Of a DNA stretch of 64,000 bases, positions 19,613-27,836 are shown in pieces. Every line of letters begins with the position of its first letter. Within the stretch, counting starts at the first letter, position 1. This DNA is from an uncultured Bradyrhizobium sp. (GTDB taxonomy: Bacteria; Pseudomonadota; Alphaproteobacteria; Rhizobiales; Xanthobacteraceae), in assembly GCF_936928535.1 (NCBI RefSeq), contig NZ_CAKZHY010000094.1, positions 164,311 to 228,310 on the forward strand, in the 5' to 3' direction. The position numbers and the translations under genes are program-made. Under the pieces are notes generated by a model. It did not search any database. It was not told the DNA's origin and saw only the letters and a program-made list of their open reading frames with translations.

Positions 19613-20365
19613 GTGCCGGTTGCACGCGCGTTTCGATGGTCGATCCTGACAGTCTCCTTGGCAGCGTCCGCCGCGCTGACCCTGGGCGGCTGCATGCAGA
19701 CCGTCGGTCCCGTCGCCTATGGGCAGCCCCGCCCCGATCTCGACACCATGGCCTATGGCCAGCCCTACAGCGCGCCGCAGCCGGTCGTTGTTGCCAATAA
19801 TGGCGGCGGCGCCATCGATGCGCTCACCAATTCCTTTGCCTCGGGTCCTGCGCCCGTTCCGGTCGCCTATGCGGGGCCGGTGGTGGCTGCACCCGTCCGC
19901 TATGACGCCTCCTATCATCTCGATGCCGGCGACAAGCTGCGTGTCGTGGTCTACGGGCAGGAAGGTCTCACCAACAGCTACGCCATCGACGCCGGCGGCT
20001 CCATCACGATGCCGCTGATCGGATCGGTGCCGGCGCGTGGCCGCACCACGGCGGGACTTGCCGGCGAGATCGCCGCGCGCCTGCGCAACGGCTTTATCCG
20101 CGAACCGTCGGTCGCCGTCGAGATCGAGTCCTATCGCCCGTTCTTCATCCTCGGCGAAGTCGCAGCGCCCGGCCAATATCCTTACGTGCCCAACATGACG
20201 GTCGAGAGCGCCGTCGCGATCGCCGGCGGCTTCTCACCGCGCGCCAAGCGCGACGTGGTCACCGTCACCCACACCGAAGGCGGCGGCTCCATGCGCGCCG
20301 TGGTGCCGCTCGGCACCCCCGTCAGCCCCGGCGACACCGTGTTCGTCGGCGAGCGCTGGTTCTGA
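19613..20365 (+). CDS. Polysaccharide export lipoprotein (Wza/GumB-type)
   Basis: The start is probably GTG 19613, with AGGGA eight bases upstream; 250 residues. A signal peptide ends in the lipobox LTLGGC, so this is an outer-membrane lipoprotein. A low-complexity Ala/Pro/Tyr stretch (residues about 30-95) precedes the polysaccharide-export domain (YHLDAGDKLRVVVYGQEGL, SITMPLIGSVPARGRT) and a SLBB-like part (FFILGEVAAPGQYPY, VESAVAIAGGFSPRA). Such proteins form the export channel for capsule or exopolysaccharide. The usual Wzc/Wzx/Wzy partners are not in this window, so it is an isolated member. Confidence 0.88.
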   Translation: MPVARAFRWSILTVSLAASAALTLGGCMQTVGPVAYGQPRPDLDTMAYGQPYSAPQPVVVANNGGGAIDALTNSFASGPAPVPVAYAGPVVAAPVRYDASYHLDAGDKLRVVVYGQEGLTNSYAIDAGGSITMPLIGSVPARGRTTAGLAGEIAARLRNGFIREPSVAVEIESYRPFFILGEVAAPGQYPYVPNMTVESAVAIAGGFSPRAKRDVVTVTHTEGGGSMRAVVPLGTPVSPGDTVFVGERWF

Positions 20366-20386
20366 CGAAGTACAACGTACTTCGTC
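20364..20386. repeat. 10-bp perfect inverted repeat over stop codon
   Basis: GACGAAGTAC and GTACTTCGTC are separated by AAC and overlap the stop of the export gene. No T-run follows, so it is a weak terminator candidate at best; it abuts a longer repeat. Confidence 0.6.
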
Positions 20387-20466
20387 ATTCCGGGATGGTG
20401 CGCCAGCACCAGACCCGGAATCTCGAGATTCCGGACTCGACGCTAGCGCGTCGCCCCGGAATGACG
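20387..20466. repeat. Intergenic repeat (ATTCCGGG ... CCCGGAATGACG family)
   Basis: The outer ends CATTCCGGG and CCCCGGAATG are inverted. The centre has CCCGGAATCTCGAGATTCCG, itself palindromic. The same design occurs at 27753-27833. Confidence 0.78.
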
Positions 20467-20476
20467 ACGAGAGAGC

Positions 20477-20959
20477 TCACCTCCGAAAATCCAGCCGCCC
20501 GTTCGGAAAGCATCCGTCAATCCTGTTGGCGTCCACCACGAGCCCGATCCAGGGCCGCATGATCGCGGGATTGGTCAGGTTGATATATTTCCCGATCAGG
20601 CCATTGCCGCTTTCCCGCACGGCATCGATTAGTCCGTGCCGTCGGCCATTGTCCCAATCGAACCGCAGATAGATCCGCTCGCGCACGACGCGGACCTCCG
20701 CGCGCCCCTGTTTCCAAAGCTCGGGCGTGTCATCTGGTATGGTCGGATCCGCGCCGCCGTTCCAGCGGCTCGCCCAGCTGCCGTCGATCGGATCGGAAGG
20801 TGCGGGAATGGGCGCCCATGGCGCCGCATTGTCGTCAGTGGCATCGCCGGCCAGGCGGGCGGCGATGGCATAATTCATGACTTCGGCATCGCCGGGCGCC
20901 GGCACGTCCATGGTGCCGAACGGGTTGCGGATGATGATGTTGGTGTTGATCTGCTGCAT
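20477..20959 (-). CDS. Conserved hypothetical protein
   Basis: The start at 20959 has GGGAGAG upstream; 160 residues. No signal peptide, membrane segment or recognised domain. It begins MQQINTNIIIRNPFGTMDV. A Trp-rich segment (DGSWASRWNGGAD) and a charged beta-like stretch (AEVRVVRERIYLRFDWDNG) follow, ending in LDFRR. The pattern resembles small stress- or stimulus-linked soluble proteins, but I do not recognise it. It is convergent with the export lipoprotein. Confidence 0.7.
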   Translation of the reverse strand: MQQINTNIIIRNPFGTMDVPAPGDAEVMNYAIAARLAGDATDDNAAPWAPIPAPSDPIDGSWASRWNGGADPTIPDDTPELWKQGRAEVRVVRERIYLRFDWDNGRRHGLIDAVRESGNGLIGKYINLTNPAIMRPWIGLVVDANRIDGCFPNGRLDFRR

Positions 20960-21043
20960 GACGCTCTCCCGGCGTGACCTGGCTTGATAAGCCAGCTCTA
21001 TCGCCGCGCAGAGGGATGCAGCCACCCGATTTCCGCGCGCGCC

Positions 21044-21715
21044 CTATTTCAAATGTTTCGCAAAGAACGCCATGCTGCGCGGCCAGGCGATATCGGAACT
21101 CGCCTTGTCGTAGCTCGGCCGCTCGTCGCAATGGAAGCCGTGCTGGGCGCCGGGATAGACGAAGACCTCGACATCAGGCCGCTTCGCCTTGACGGTCTCG
21201 ACATCGGTGAGGGGAATGCCGGCGTCCTTCTCGCCGAAGTGCAGCTGCGTCGGCACCTTCGGCTTCTCGTCGGCAAAGCGCACCACGGCGCCGCCGTAAT
21301 AGCCGATCGCGGCCTTGAGGCCGGTCAGCCGCGTCGCCGCGACAAAGGCGACGCTGCCGCCGAGACAAAAGCCGATGATGCCGACCGGGCCGACATCCTT
21401 GACCGCATCGATCGCAGCCTGCGTGTCGCGCAGCATCGCCGCCCAATCCGGATTGGCGACTAACTTGCGCGCTTCCGCGATCTCGTCGGGCGTGTAGCCG
21501 GACTGGAAGCCCGGCGACGTCCGGTCGAAGATCTCAGGCGCGATCGCGACATAGCCTTCGCCGGCGAGGCGGTCGCAGACCGAGCGGATGTGATGATTGA
21601 CGCCAAAAATCTCCTGGATCACCACCACCGCGCCCTTCGCCCTGCCTGAGGGATCAGCGCGATAGGCGCCAAGCTGGAAATTGTCCGATGCGGTCAGTTT
21701 GATGTCTTGTCCCAC
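21044..21715 (-). CDS. Dienelactone hydrolase-family protein
   Basis: The 223-residue alpha/beta hydrolase has the dienelactone-hydrolase triad in place: Cys nucleophile in IGFCLGGSVAF (about residue 117), Asp in FGEKDAGIP and His in GAQHGFHCDERPSYD. The early block VVVIQEIFGVNHHIRSVCDRLA is characteristic. Family members open lactones in aromatic degradation or act on varied esters. No aromatic pathway genes are adjacent, so the substrate is unknown. It probably begins its own unit; a repeat lies upstream. Confidence 0.9.
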   Translation of the reverse strand: MGQDIKLTASDNFQLGAYRADPSGRAKGAVVVIQEIFGVNHHIRSVCDRLAGEGYVAIAPEIFDRTSPGFQSGYTPDEIAEARKLVANPDWAAMLRDTQAAIDAVKDVGPVGIIGFCLGGSVAFVAATRLTGLKAAIGYYGGAVVRFADEKPKVPTQLHFGEKDAGIPLTDVETVKAKRPDVEVFVYPGAQHGFHCDERPSYDKASSDIAWPRSMAFFAKHLK

Positions 21716-21759
21716 GCGGGTTGTCCTTCTTGGTTGGTGTTCCGAAAGTCGCTTTCATT

Positions 21760-21872
21760 CCTCATCCTGAGGAGCGCGCCCTTGCGCGCGTCTCGAAGGA
21801 TGAAAGGCCGAGATGCAGCAGCGGGGCCTTCATCCTTCGAGACGCTTGCTGCGCAAGCTCCTCAGGATGAGG
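21760..21872. repeat. Intergenic repeat (CTCATCCTGAGG family)
   Basis: Left end CCTCATCCTGAGGAGCGCG and right end CTCCTCAGGATGAGG are inverted, with GTCTCGAAGGATGAA and TTCATCCTTCGAGAC as an inner inverted pair. Confidence 0.82.
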
Positions 21873-21881
21873 AGAGAGACC

Positions 21882-22223
21882 TCACTCCCACATCCAGTTG
21901 TCGCCGTAATCCTCTTTCCATCCGGCCAGCCGCCCATGACGGAATTGCAGGAACAGGCGGTGGCGGGATGGCACCAGTCCGCTGCCGCCCAGGTCGCGCA
22001 GGGCGAGATAGATCTCGTTGCCGGGACGGCCCCGGACATATTGCAGGGGCTGTCGGAGCGCGTGCGCGGTCTGATCCGCGTCCATCCCGAATGCCAGGGG
22101 CGTGTTGTTCGACAGGGTGTCGACGAAGGGACGGCGCAGCGGCACCGTGCCGAACGGCTCGGCCTGCACGGATGCCATCATCGAGAGCAGCGCTGCGCCC
22201 GCAACCAGGATTGTCCGCTTCAT
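21882..22223 (-). CDS. Small secreted hypothetical protein
   Basis: The 113-residue protein has a clear signal peptide (MKRTILVAGAALLSMMASVQA) with a likely AxA-type cleavage before EPFGTV. The mature part is about 90 residues, with PLQYVRGRPGNEIYLALRD and a C-terminal LFLQFRHGRLAGWKEDYGDNW that looks like a small beta sheet reminiscent of SmpA/OmlA-type modules. Function unknown. Only 24 bp separate it from the downstream hydrolase stop, so the hydrolase may precede it in one transcript. Confidence 0.7.
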   Translation of the reverse strand: MKRTILVAGAALLSMMASVQAEPFGTVPLRRPFVDTLSNNTPLAFGMDADQTAHALRQPLQYVRGRPGNEIYLALRDLGGSGLVPSRHRLFLQFRHGRLAGWKEDYGDNWMWE

Positions 22224-22247
22224 GGCCGTGAATCCCCGTCTCGCCGT

Positions 22248-23012
22248 CTATGCCGGCAAGTTCTTCAGGAAAGGCACCACGGCGTCAACAAAAGCCTTGG
22301 GCTGATCGATGTTGACGGCGTGTCCGGCCGCGGGGATCACAACCTTTTGTGCGCCGGGGATTTTTGCCGCCATGTAATCCGATGCCGCCAGGAACGGCGT
22401 GTCGTCGGCGCCGACCACGATCAATGACGGCACTTTGATGTTGGGCAGCAGCTCCATCACCGCGGCGTCGCGCTGGGTCAGCATGCCGCGCGCGGCCAGC
22501 GCCAGCCCCTTGGCATTGCGATGGCTGGCGGTGGCGCGCTCGCGTGTCGCCGCTTTCAGCACCTCGAGGCCTTCGCGATCGAGCTTGTCGGCGGTGGCGA
22601 GCGCCCGCGCATTCCAGGCCTCGCGCGGCTCGTCCTTCTTGAATCCGGGGCCGGTGTCGATGATCAGCAGCGCGCGCGTGCGTTCTGGATGGGCGCGATA
22701 GAACGCGAGCGACATGTAACCGCCGAGCGACAGCCCGCCGATGATGGCCCTGTTGGTGCCGACCGCATCGAGGATCGCCGCGATGTCGCCGACGGTCAGC
22801 GCTTCGCTGTAGGCTTTGGGATCGTCGGGGTAATCGGACTGGCCGTGGCCGCGCATGTCCCACAGGATGAGCTTGTGATCGCGCGCCAGCGCATCGACCT
22901 GGCCGTGCCACATCGCCGAGGTCGAGGAATAGCCGTGGGTCAGCAGCAGTGGCGGCCCGTTGCCGTGCACTTCGTAATAGATCCCGACGCCGTCTCGATT
23001 GATCTTCGGCAT
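22248..23012 (-). CDS. Alpha/beta-fold hydrolase
   Basis: The start at 23012 gives MPKINRDGVGIYYEVHGNG, the usual opening strand; 254 residues. The oxyanion HGYSSTSAMW and nucleophile elbow GGLSLGGYMSL (Ser near residue 101) are visible. The acid residue in VVGADDTPFL and His in AAGHAVNIDQP complete the triad. The family covers esterases, lactonases and C-C hydrolases; the substrate is not assignable. The upstream region is filled by facing hairpin repeats. Confidence 0.88.
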   Translation of the reverse strand: MPKINRDGVGIYYEVHGNGPPLLLTHGYSSTSAMWHGQVDALARDHKLILWDMRGHGQSDYPDDPKAYSEALTVGDIAAILDAVGTNRAIIGGLSLGGYMSLAFYRAHPERTRALLIIDTGPGFKKDEPREAWNARALATADKLDREGLEVLKAATRERATASHRNAKGLALAARGMLTQRDAAVMELLPNIKVPSLIVVGADDTPFLAASDYMAAKIPGAQKVVIPAAGHAVNIDQPKAFVDAVVPFLKNLPA

Positions 23013-23052
23013 TGTTTCCGACCTTTCAATTCTTCTTCTCGTCGCGGAGACG

Positions 23053-23200
23053 GTGCACCCTCTCCCCTTGCGGGAGAGGGTGGATTCGCGAAGCGAAGCC
23101 GGGTGAGGGGTGTCTCTCCTCACGAACGCTTTTGCGAGTTGAGAGATACCCCTCATCCGGCACTTCGCGCCACCTTCTCCCACAAGGGGAGAAGGGACAT
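23053..23200. repeat. Facing pair of hairpin repeat units, gene-less form
   Basis: The left unit has CCCTCTCCCC-TTGC-GGGAGAGGG, TGG, a short hairpin, then CCGGGTGAGGGGT. The right unit has ACCCCTCATCCGG, CACC and CTTCTCCC-ACAA-GGGGAGAAG. The spacer of about 45 bp is itself an imperfect hairpin. It matches the 2517 pair and the DUF559 flanks. Confidence 0.85.
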
Positions 23201-23483
23201 CTACGTCCGCGCTTGCACCTTAGCCCGCCAAGTTACCTCGAAGAAACTAGCTGAATGCAATGACACTCATGTCCGATTCGCTTCGCTTGTTGTGTCCAGT
23301 CGCTAACGTCAGCGCCGTTGTCGCAACGCACAAACGAGATAGTCTCGACCGGTTCCAAATTGCATTTGCCTCCGCACGAGAACGCGATCATTCTTGCGCG
23401 CAAGGCGGAGGCCGGCCCGGTGGGCATCCGTCACTCAAGTTGCCGCCGTAAGCGGCTTCATGCACCGGCAGGGGAAGACGCCT

Positions 23484-23975
23484 ATGCCAACGCTCACGAT
23501 CAACGGGCGGAGCATGTCCGTGGATGCGGCAAACGACACGCCGCTCCTTTGGGCTATCCGCGAACAATTGCAAATGACCGGCACGAAATTCGGCTGCGGT
23601 GCCGGCCTGTGCGGCGCCTGCACCGTGCACGTCAACGGCGAAGCCGTGCGCTCGTGCCAGACCATGGTCGGCGATGTCGCCGGCAAGAAGATCACCACCA
23701 TCGAAGGCCTCTCTGCCAAGGGCGATCACCCCCTGCAGAAGGCATGGATCGCCGAGCAGGTGCCGCAATGCGGCTACTGTCAGTCCGGGCAGATCATGCA
23801 GGCGGCTTCGCTGCTGGCGAAGAATTCCAATCCGACCAAGGAAGAGGTCGTGGCGCATATGGACGGCAATCTCTGCCGTTGCATGACCTATTCGCGGATC
23901 CAGAAAGCAATCATGCGCGCCGCCACCGAGATGCGCACCGCATCCGCCGCCGGCAACGAGCGGAGGCCCACATGA
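23484..23975 (+). CDS. Isoquinoline 1-oxidoreductase-type [2Fe-2S] subunit
   Basis: The start at 23484 follows AGGGGAAG and gives 163 residues. Two iron-sulfur clusters are evident: the ferredoxin-type [12 protein letters not shown] plus SCQTM near residue 60, and the helical [11 protein letters not shown] with [11 protein letters not shown] near residues 100-140. The subunit passes electrons from a molybdenum cofactor in the partner subunit to an acceptor. Its stop overlaps the ATG of the large subunit by four bases, indicating translational coupling. Confidence 0.93.
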   Translation: MPTLTINGRSMSVDAANDTPLLWAIREQLQMTGTKFGCGAGLCGACTVHVNGEAVRSCQTMVGDVAGKKITTIEGLSAKGDHPLQKAWIAEQVPQCGYCQSGQIMQAASLLAKNSNPTKEEVVAHMDGNLCRCMTYSRIQKAIMRAATEMRTASAAGNERRPT

Positions 23976-26257
23976 ACCAGCACGTGAAGAACGTCACCCC
24001 TGAAGCGACTGATCTCAGCCGCCGCTCATTCCTGGTCGGCACAGCCGCGACCGGACTCGTGCTCGGCTATGCCGGCGTGCCCGGTATCGGTGAGGCGCTC
24101 GCTGCGGCGCCCGCCAATTTCGAGCCGAGCGTCTGGTACGCGATCGCGCCCGATGGCCTGGTCACCGTGACCTGCGGCAAGGCCGACATGGGCCAGCACA
24201 TTGCCTCCACCATGGCGCAGATCGTCTGCGAAGAGTTGGGCGCGAAGTGGAGCGACATGCGGGTCAACCTCGCCTCCAACGATCCGAAGTTCAACGACCC
24301 CGTGCTCGGTGCGCAGATCACCGGCGGCAGCTGGTCGACCATGATGAACTTCGACGCGATGAGCCGGGCGGGTGCGGCCGGGCGCATGGCGCTGACCGAA
24401 GGCGCGGCAGCCTCCATGGGCGTGCCGGCTGGCGAGCTCACAGTGCGCGATTCCATGATCGTGCACGCAAAGTCGAAGAAGCAGATGTCGTTCGCCGATG
24501 TCGTCAAGAGCGGCAAGGCGACGAAAACCTTCACGGCGGACGAGCTGAAAGCGATCAAGCTTAAGACGCCGGATCAATACACCATGATCGGCGTGTCGGT
24601 GCCGCAGATCGACATCCCCTCCAAGACCAACGGCACGGCCAAATACGGCATGGACGTGATGATTCCGGGCATGGCCTATGGTGCGGTGGTGACGCCGCCG
24701 GTGCGTTACGGCGCCACGGTGAAATCGGTCGACTACAGCGATGCGAAGAAGGTGCCGGGCTTCATCAAGGCCGTCACCCTCGACGACAAGACCCAGACGA
24801 CGACGGGCTGGGTGGTCGCGGTCGCCAACACCTATGCCAACGCCAAGAAGGCGGCGGCGGCGCTGAAGGTCAGCTATGACGGCGGGCCGAATGCGAAGCT
24901 GTCGAGCCAGTCGCTGCTCGATGAAGCCAAGCGGCTTCAGAAGCTCGACGATTCTGGCCAGTTCTTCGTCAAGGACGGCGATCCCGCGGCAGCCCTCGGC
25001 ACCGCGGCCAAGGTGCTGGAGGCGGAATACACCACCAGCATCAATATCCACGCGCCGATGGAGCCGATGAACGCCACCGCGGAGTTCAAGGGCGACATCC
25101 TGCACATCTATTCCGGCAACCAGTTCGCGACGCGCTCCGGCGCGATTGCGGCGGGCGCTGCCGGGATCGATCCGAAGTTCGTGGTGATGCACCAGATGTG
25201 GCTCGGCGGCGGTTTCGGCCGCAGGCTCGACGCCGACATGATGGTGCCGGCGGTGCAGGCGGCGAAAGCCGTGGGCAAGCCGGTGAAGGTGATCTACACG
25301 CGCGAGAACGACATGACGATGGATTTCTCGCGTCCGCTCACCTACCAGAAAGTGAAGGCTGGCGTCGACGGCGACGGCAAGCTCGTCGCGCTCAGCCACG
25401 ACGTGGTCTCGGCCTGGCCGACCCAGCGCTGGGGCATCCCCGACTTCCTGTCGCCTTCGGTCGACAAGAAGGGCCCGCTCGACGCGTTCACGGTGAACGG
25501 TTCGGACTTCTTCTACACCGTGCCGAACCACAATGTGCGCGCGATCAAGAACGAGATGGCGCACAACGCCACCCCGTCCGGTCAGCTCCGCTCGGTGGCG
25601 CCGGGTTGGACCTTCTGGGCGGTCGAGAGCATGATCGACGAGATCGCGGCGGCGACCGGCAAGGATCCGGCGCAATTCCGCATCTCGCTGCTCGACGGCG
25701 CCGGCAAGAACGACGGCGGCGCGCAGCGGCTGCGCAATACGTTGCTCGCCGCGATGGGCCTTGCCGGTTACGGCACCAAGAAGCTGCCGAAGGGTGAAGG
25801 CATGGGCGTTGCCTGCGTGTCGTCGCAGGAACGTGCGACCGCAAGCTGGACTGCTTGCGTCGCGCATGTCGCCGTGGCGCCGTCGGGCGAGGTGACCGTG
25901 AAGAAGCTCACGGTCGCAACCGACGTCGGCACGCAGGTGCATCCCGACAACATCCGCGCCCAGGTCGAGGGTGCGGCGCTGTGGGGCCTGTCGCTGGCGA
26001 TGTACGAGAAGGCGACGCTGAAGGATGGTGGCATCGAGCAGACCAACTTCGATGGCTACAGGCCGTTGCGCATGAGCCAGATGCCGGAAGTCGCAGTCGC
26101 CGTGATCGCCAATGGCGAGAAGGCCACCGGCGTCGGTGAGCCCGCGGTGACGGTGGTGGCGCCCGCCATCGGCAACGCCATCTTCAACGCCAGCGGCGCC
26201 CGCGTCCGCGCGCTGCCGATCACGGCGGAAGCCGTGAAGGGGGCGATGAAGGCGTAA
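23972..26257 (+). CDS. Isoquinoline 1-oxidoreductase-type molybdopterin subunit
   Basis: The start at 23972 overlaps the stop of the iron-sulfur subunit. The 761-residue protein starts with a twin-arginine signal ([21 protein letters not shown]), so the complex is exported folded to the periplasm. Molybdopterin-binding hallmarks follow: [50 protein letters not shown] and the C-terminal [12 protein letters not shown] with the active-site Glu. There is no FAD subunit, as in IorAB-type enzymes that use a cytochrome or other acceptor. The substrate (N-heterocycle or aldehyde) is unknown. Confidence 0.93.
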   Translation: MNQHVKNVTPEATDLSRRSFLVGTAATGLVLGYAGVPGIGEALAAAPANFEPSVWYAIAPDGLVTVTCGKADMGQHIASTMAQIVCEELGAKWSDMRVNLASNDPKFNDPVLGAQITGGSWSTMMNFDAMSRAGAAGRMALTEGAAASMGVPAGELTVRDSMIVHAKSKKQMSFADVVKSGKATKTFTADELKAIKLKTPDQYTMIGVSVPQIDIPSKTNGTAKYGMDVMIPGMAYGAVVTPPVRYGATVKSVDYSDAKKVPGFIKAVTLDDKTQTTTGWVVAVANTYANAKKAAAALKVSYDGGPNAKLSSQSLLDEAKRLQKLDDSGQFFVKDGDPAAALGTAAKVLEAEYTTSINIHAPMEPMNATAEFKGDILHIYSGNQFATRSGAIAAGAAGIDPKFVVMHQMWLGGGFGRRLDADMMVPAVQAAKAVGKPVKVIYTRENDMTMDFSRPLTYQKVKAGVDGDGKLVALSHDVVSAWPTQRWGIPDFLSPSVDKKGPLDAFTVNGSDFFYTVPNHNVRAIKNEMAHNATPSGQLRSVAPGWTFWAVESMIDEIAAATGKDPAQFRISLLDGAGKNDGGAQRLRNTLLAAMGLAGYGTKKLPKGEGMGVACVSSQERATASWTACVAHVAVAPSGEVTVKKLTVATDVGTQVHPDNIRAQVEGAALWGLSLAMYEKATLKDGGIEQTNFDGYRPLRMSQMPEVAVAVIANGEKATGVGEPAVTVVAPAIGNAIFNASGARVRALPITAEAVKGAMKA

Positions 26258-26284
26258 GCTGCGGAGTCATCCTCGCGAAAGCCG

Positions 26285-26319
26285 ATCCGCCGGAGGGCTA
26301 CCTCCGGCGGATTTTTCTT
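26285..26319 (+). terminator. Rho-independent terminator after the molybdenum enzyme genes
   Basis: The perfect 12-bp arms ATCCGCCGGAGG and CCTCCGGCGGAT enclose GCTA and are followed by TTTTCTT, 28 bp past the stop. Confidence 0.92.
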
Positions 26320-26345
26320 GGGGCACTCCGCGTCCCAGCACTCAC

Positions 26346-26448
26346 TGTCATGCCCCGCGAAGGCGGGGCATCCAGTACGCCGCGGCCTCGCGATTCCAGC
26401 CGCGCCGCATCGGAGTACTGGATCGCCCGGTCAAGCCGGGCGATGACA
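26346..26448. repeat. Intergenic repeat (GTCATGCCCCGC ... GCCGGGCGATGAC)
   Basis: The ends TGTCATGCCCCGC and GCCGGGCGATGACA are imperfectly inverted; inside, CATCCAGTACGCC faces GGAGTACTGGAT. It is related to the 4910 element. With the terminator it occupies most of the 390-bp gap before the HD-GYP gene; I see no other gene there. Confidence 0.72.
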
Positions 26449-26647
26449 ATGGGAGGACGAAAACCCGAGTGTTTTCAATGGCCGTTCTACTGTGCATGGG
26501 GTTGTTTTCGCGCTCCGGCCGGAACCCTTCGATCCGTAAAATTGCGTGCAATTCCGGAAGGTCCCGTTGAGCATGCCTCTTAAGGGCCGGAGAACCTGAT
26601 CCGGCTTAGGCTGACGCCCGAAGACACTCCCGTGCTTTGGGGAAGCC

Positions 26648-27742
26648 ATGAACGCGCCAGTCAAATCCGCCAACAAACGCCGGCTTCTGCTGGCCTCCGA
26701 CCGGAGCGATGCGAGCACCGAGCTCGCCGGCATCCTGAAGGCCGTCGGCGAGGTCTCGACGGTGACCACGCAGGAGATTCCCGAGCAGCCCTCGCGCGAT
26801 CTGTCCGGCCTCGTCGTCGACATCAACCTGCGCTCGCCCGAAAGCGTGCAGCGCGTGCGCAACAAGCTGCGCGGCGATGCCTATCGTTCGATGCCGCGGC
26901 TGTTCGTGCTGGCCGATGCGCTGCATCACGGCACCATGCAGGCCTGGGCGCTCGGCGCCACCGACACCATCTCGCGCCCACTCCAGCCCGAGGCGATCCT
27001 GCAGCGCATCCGCGCCGCCTTCCCGGACACGGCCGTCTATGACGCGACCGATCGCGGCAAGACGCTCAACCGCGGCGTCGAGGCGGCGCATGCGGTGCTG
27101 AAGAAGATGTTCGAGAAGCTGCCGCTCGGCGTGCCCCTGACCTTCGACGACGTCATCGCCGCCGAGACCAAGATCCTGAAGGCGATCAAGCACTCCTCGC
27201 TGCGCGAATGGCTCACCACCGTCGGCTGCCATCATGTCGGCAGCTACAGGCACTGTCTGTTCGTCACCGGCTTTGCGGTGTCCTTCGCACAGCATCTCGG
27301 CATGCGCGAGGACGACCAGCGTCGCCTGACCCGCGCGGCGCTGCTGCACGACGTCGGCAAGGCTTTCGTCCCCTCCGTGCTGCTCGACAAGCCGGGCAAG
27401 CTCACCGACGAGGAGATGGCCGAGGTCCGCGAGCATCCCCGCCGCGGCTATGATGCGCTCGCAGCCCAGGGCGGCTTCCCGCCGGAGATGCTGGACGTCG
27501 TGCTGCATCATCATGAATTTCTCGACGGCAGCGGCTATCCCAACGGCCTGTCGTCGAACCAGATCAGCGACATCGTGCGCCTGACGACGATCGTCGACAT
27601 CTACGCCGCGCTCGTCGAGAAGCGCGCCTATCGCATGCCCTTCACCCACTCCCGCGCGTTCACGATGATGGAAGGCATGGGCGGCAAGCTGGACCAGCAA
27701 CTGCTGCAGGCCTTCCGCCCGGTGGCGCTGGGGTCGTTCTGA
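26648..27742 (+). CDS. HD-GYP-domain protein with degenerate receiver-like N terminus
   Basis: A 364-residue protein. Residues about 11-135 have a receiver-like alternation (RLLLASDRSDASTELAGIL, LVVDINLRSP, ALGATDTISRPLQPEAIL) but lack a convincing phospho-acceptor set. The C-terminal HD-GYP domain has HDVGKAFVP, the HHHEFLDGSGYPNGL signature and VDIYAALVEKRAYR. HD-GYP proteins hydrolyse cyclic di-GMP. The signature has HHE...DGSGYP, so catalysis is plausible. It is monocistronic between a repeat-bearing region and a convergent acyl-CoA ligase. Confidence 0.88.
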   Translation: MNAPVKSANKRRLLLASDRSDASTELAGILKAVGEVSTVTTQEIPEQPSRDLSGLVVDINLRSPESVQRVRNKLRGDAYRSMPRLFVLADALHHGTMQAWALGATDTISRPLQPEAILQRIRAAFPDTAVYDATDRGKTLNRGVEAAHAVLKKMFEKLPLGVPLTFDDVIAAETKILKAIKHSSLREWLTTVGCHHVGSYRHCLFVTGFAVSFAQHLGMREDDQRRLTRAALLHDVGKAFVPSVLLDKPGKLTDEEMAEVREHPRRGYDALAAQGGFPPEMLDVVLHHHEFLDGSGYPNGLSSNQISDIVRLTTIVDIYAALVEKRAYRMPFTHSRAFTMMEGMGGKLDQQLLQAFRPVALGSF

Positions 27743-27752
27743 GAATCTAACC

Positions 27753-27833
27753 CGTCATTCCGGGGCGCGCGAAGCGCGAGCCCGGAATCTCGAGATTCCG
27801 GGTTCAACGCTGCGCGTTGCCCCGGAACGACGT
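27753..27833. repeat. Intergenic repeat (ATTCCGGG family)
   Basis: CGTCATTCCGGGGCGCG at the left faces CCCCGGAACGACG at the right, with the same palindromic core CCCGGAATCTCGAGATTCCG as the copy at 20387. It lies between two convergent genes. Confidence 0.78.
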
Positions 27834-27836
27834 TCC

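Noticed and set aside
24026..25942. Very long open frame on the minus strand opposite the molybdopterin subunit gene
   Set aside because: High-GC antisense shadow: its product is Arg/His-rich and without motifs, while the plus strand carries a full conserved enzyme.
26519..26560. GGAAC near 26520 as a general-stress EcfG promoter for the HD-GYP gene
   Set aside because: The spacing to a GTT-type -10 is wrong (about 19 rather than 16-17) and CGTT is absent.
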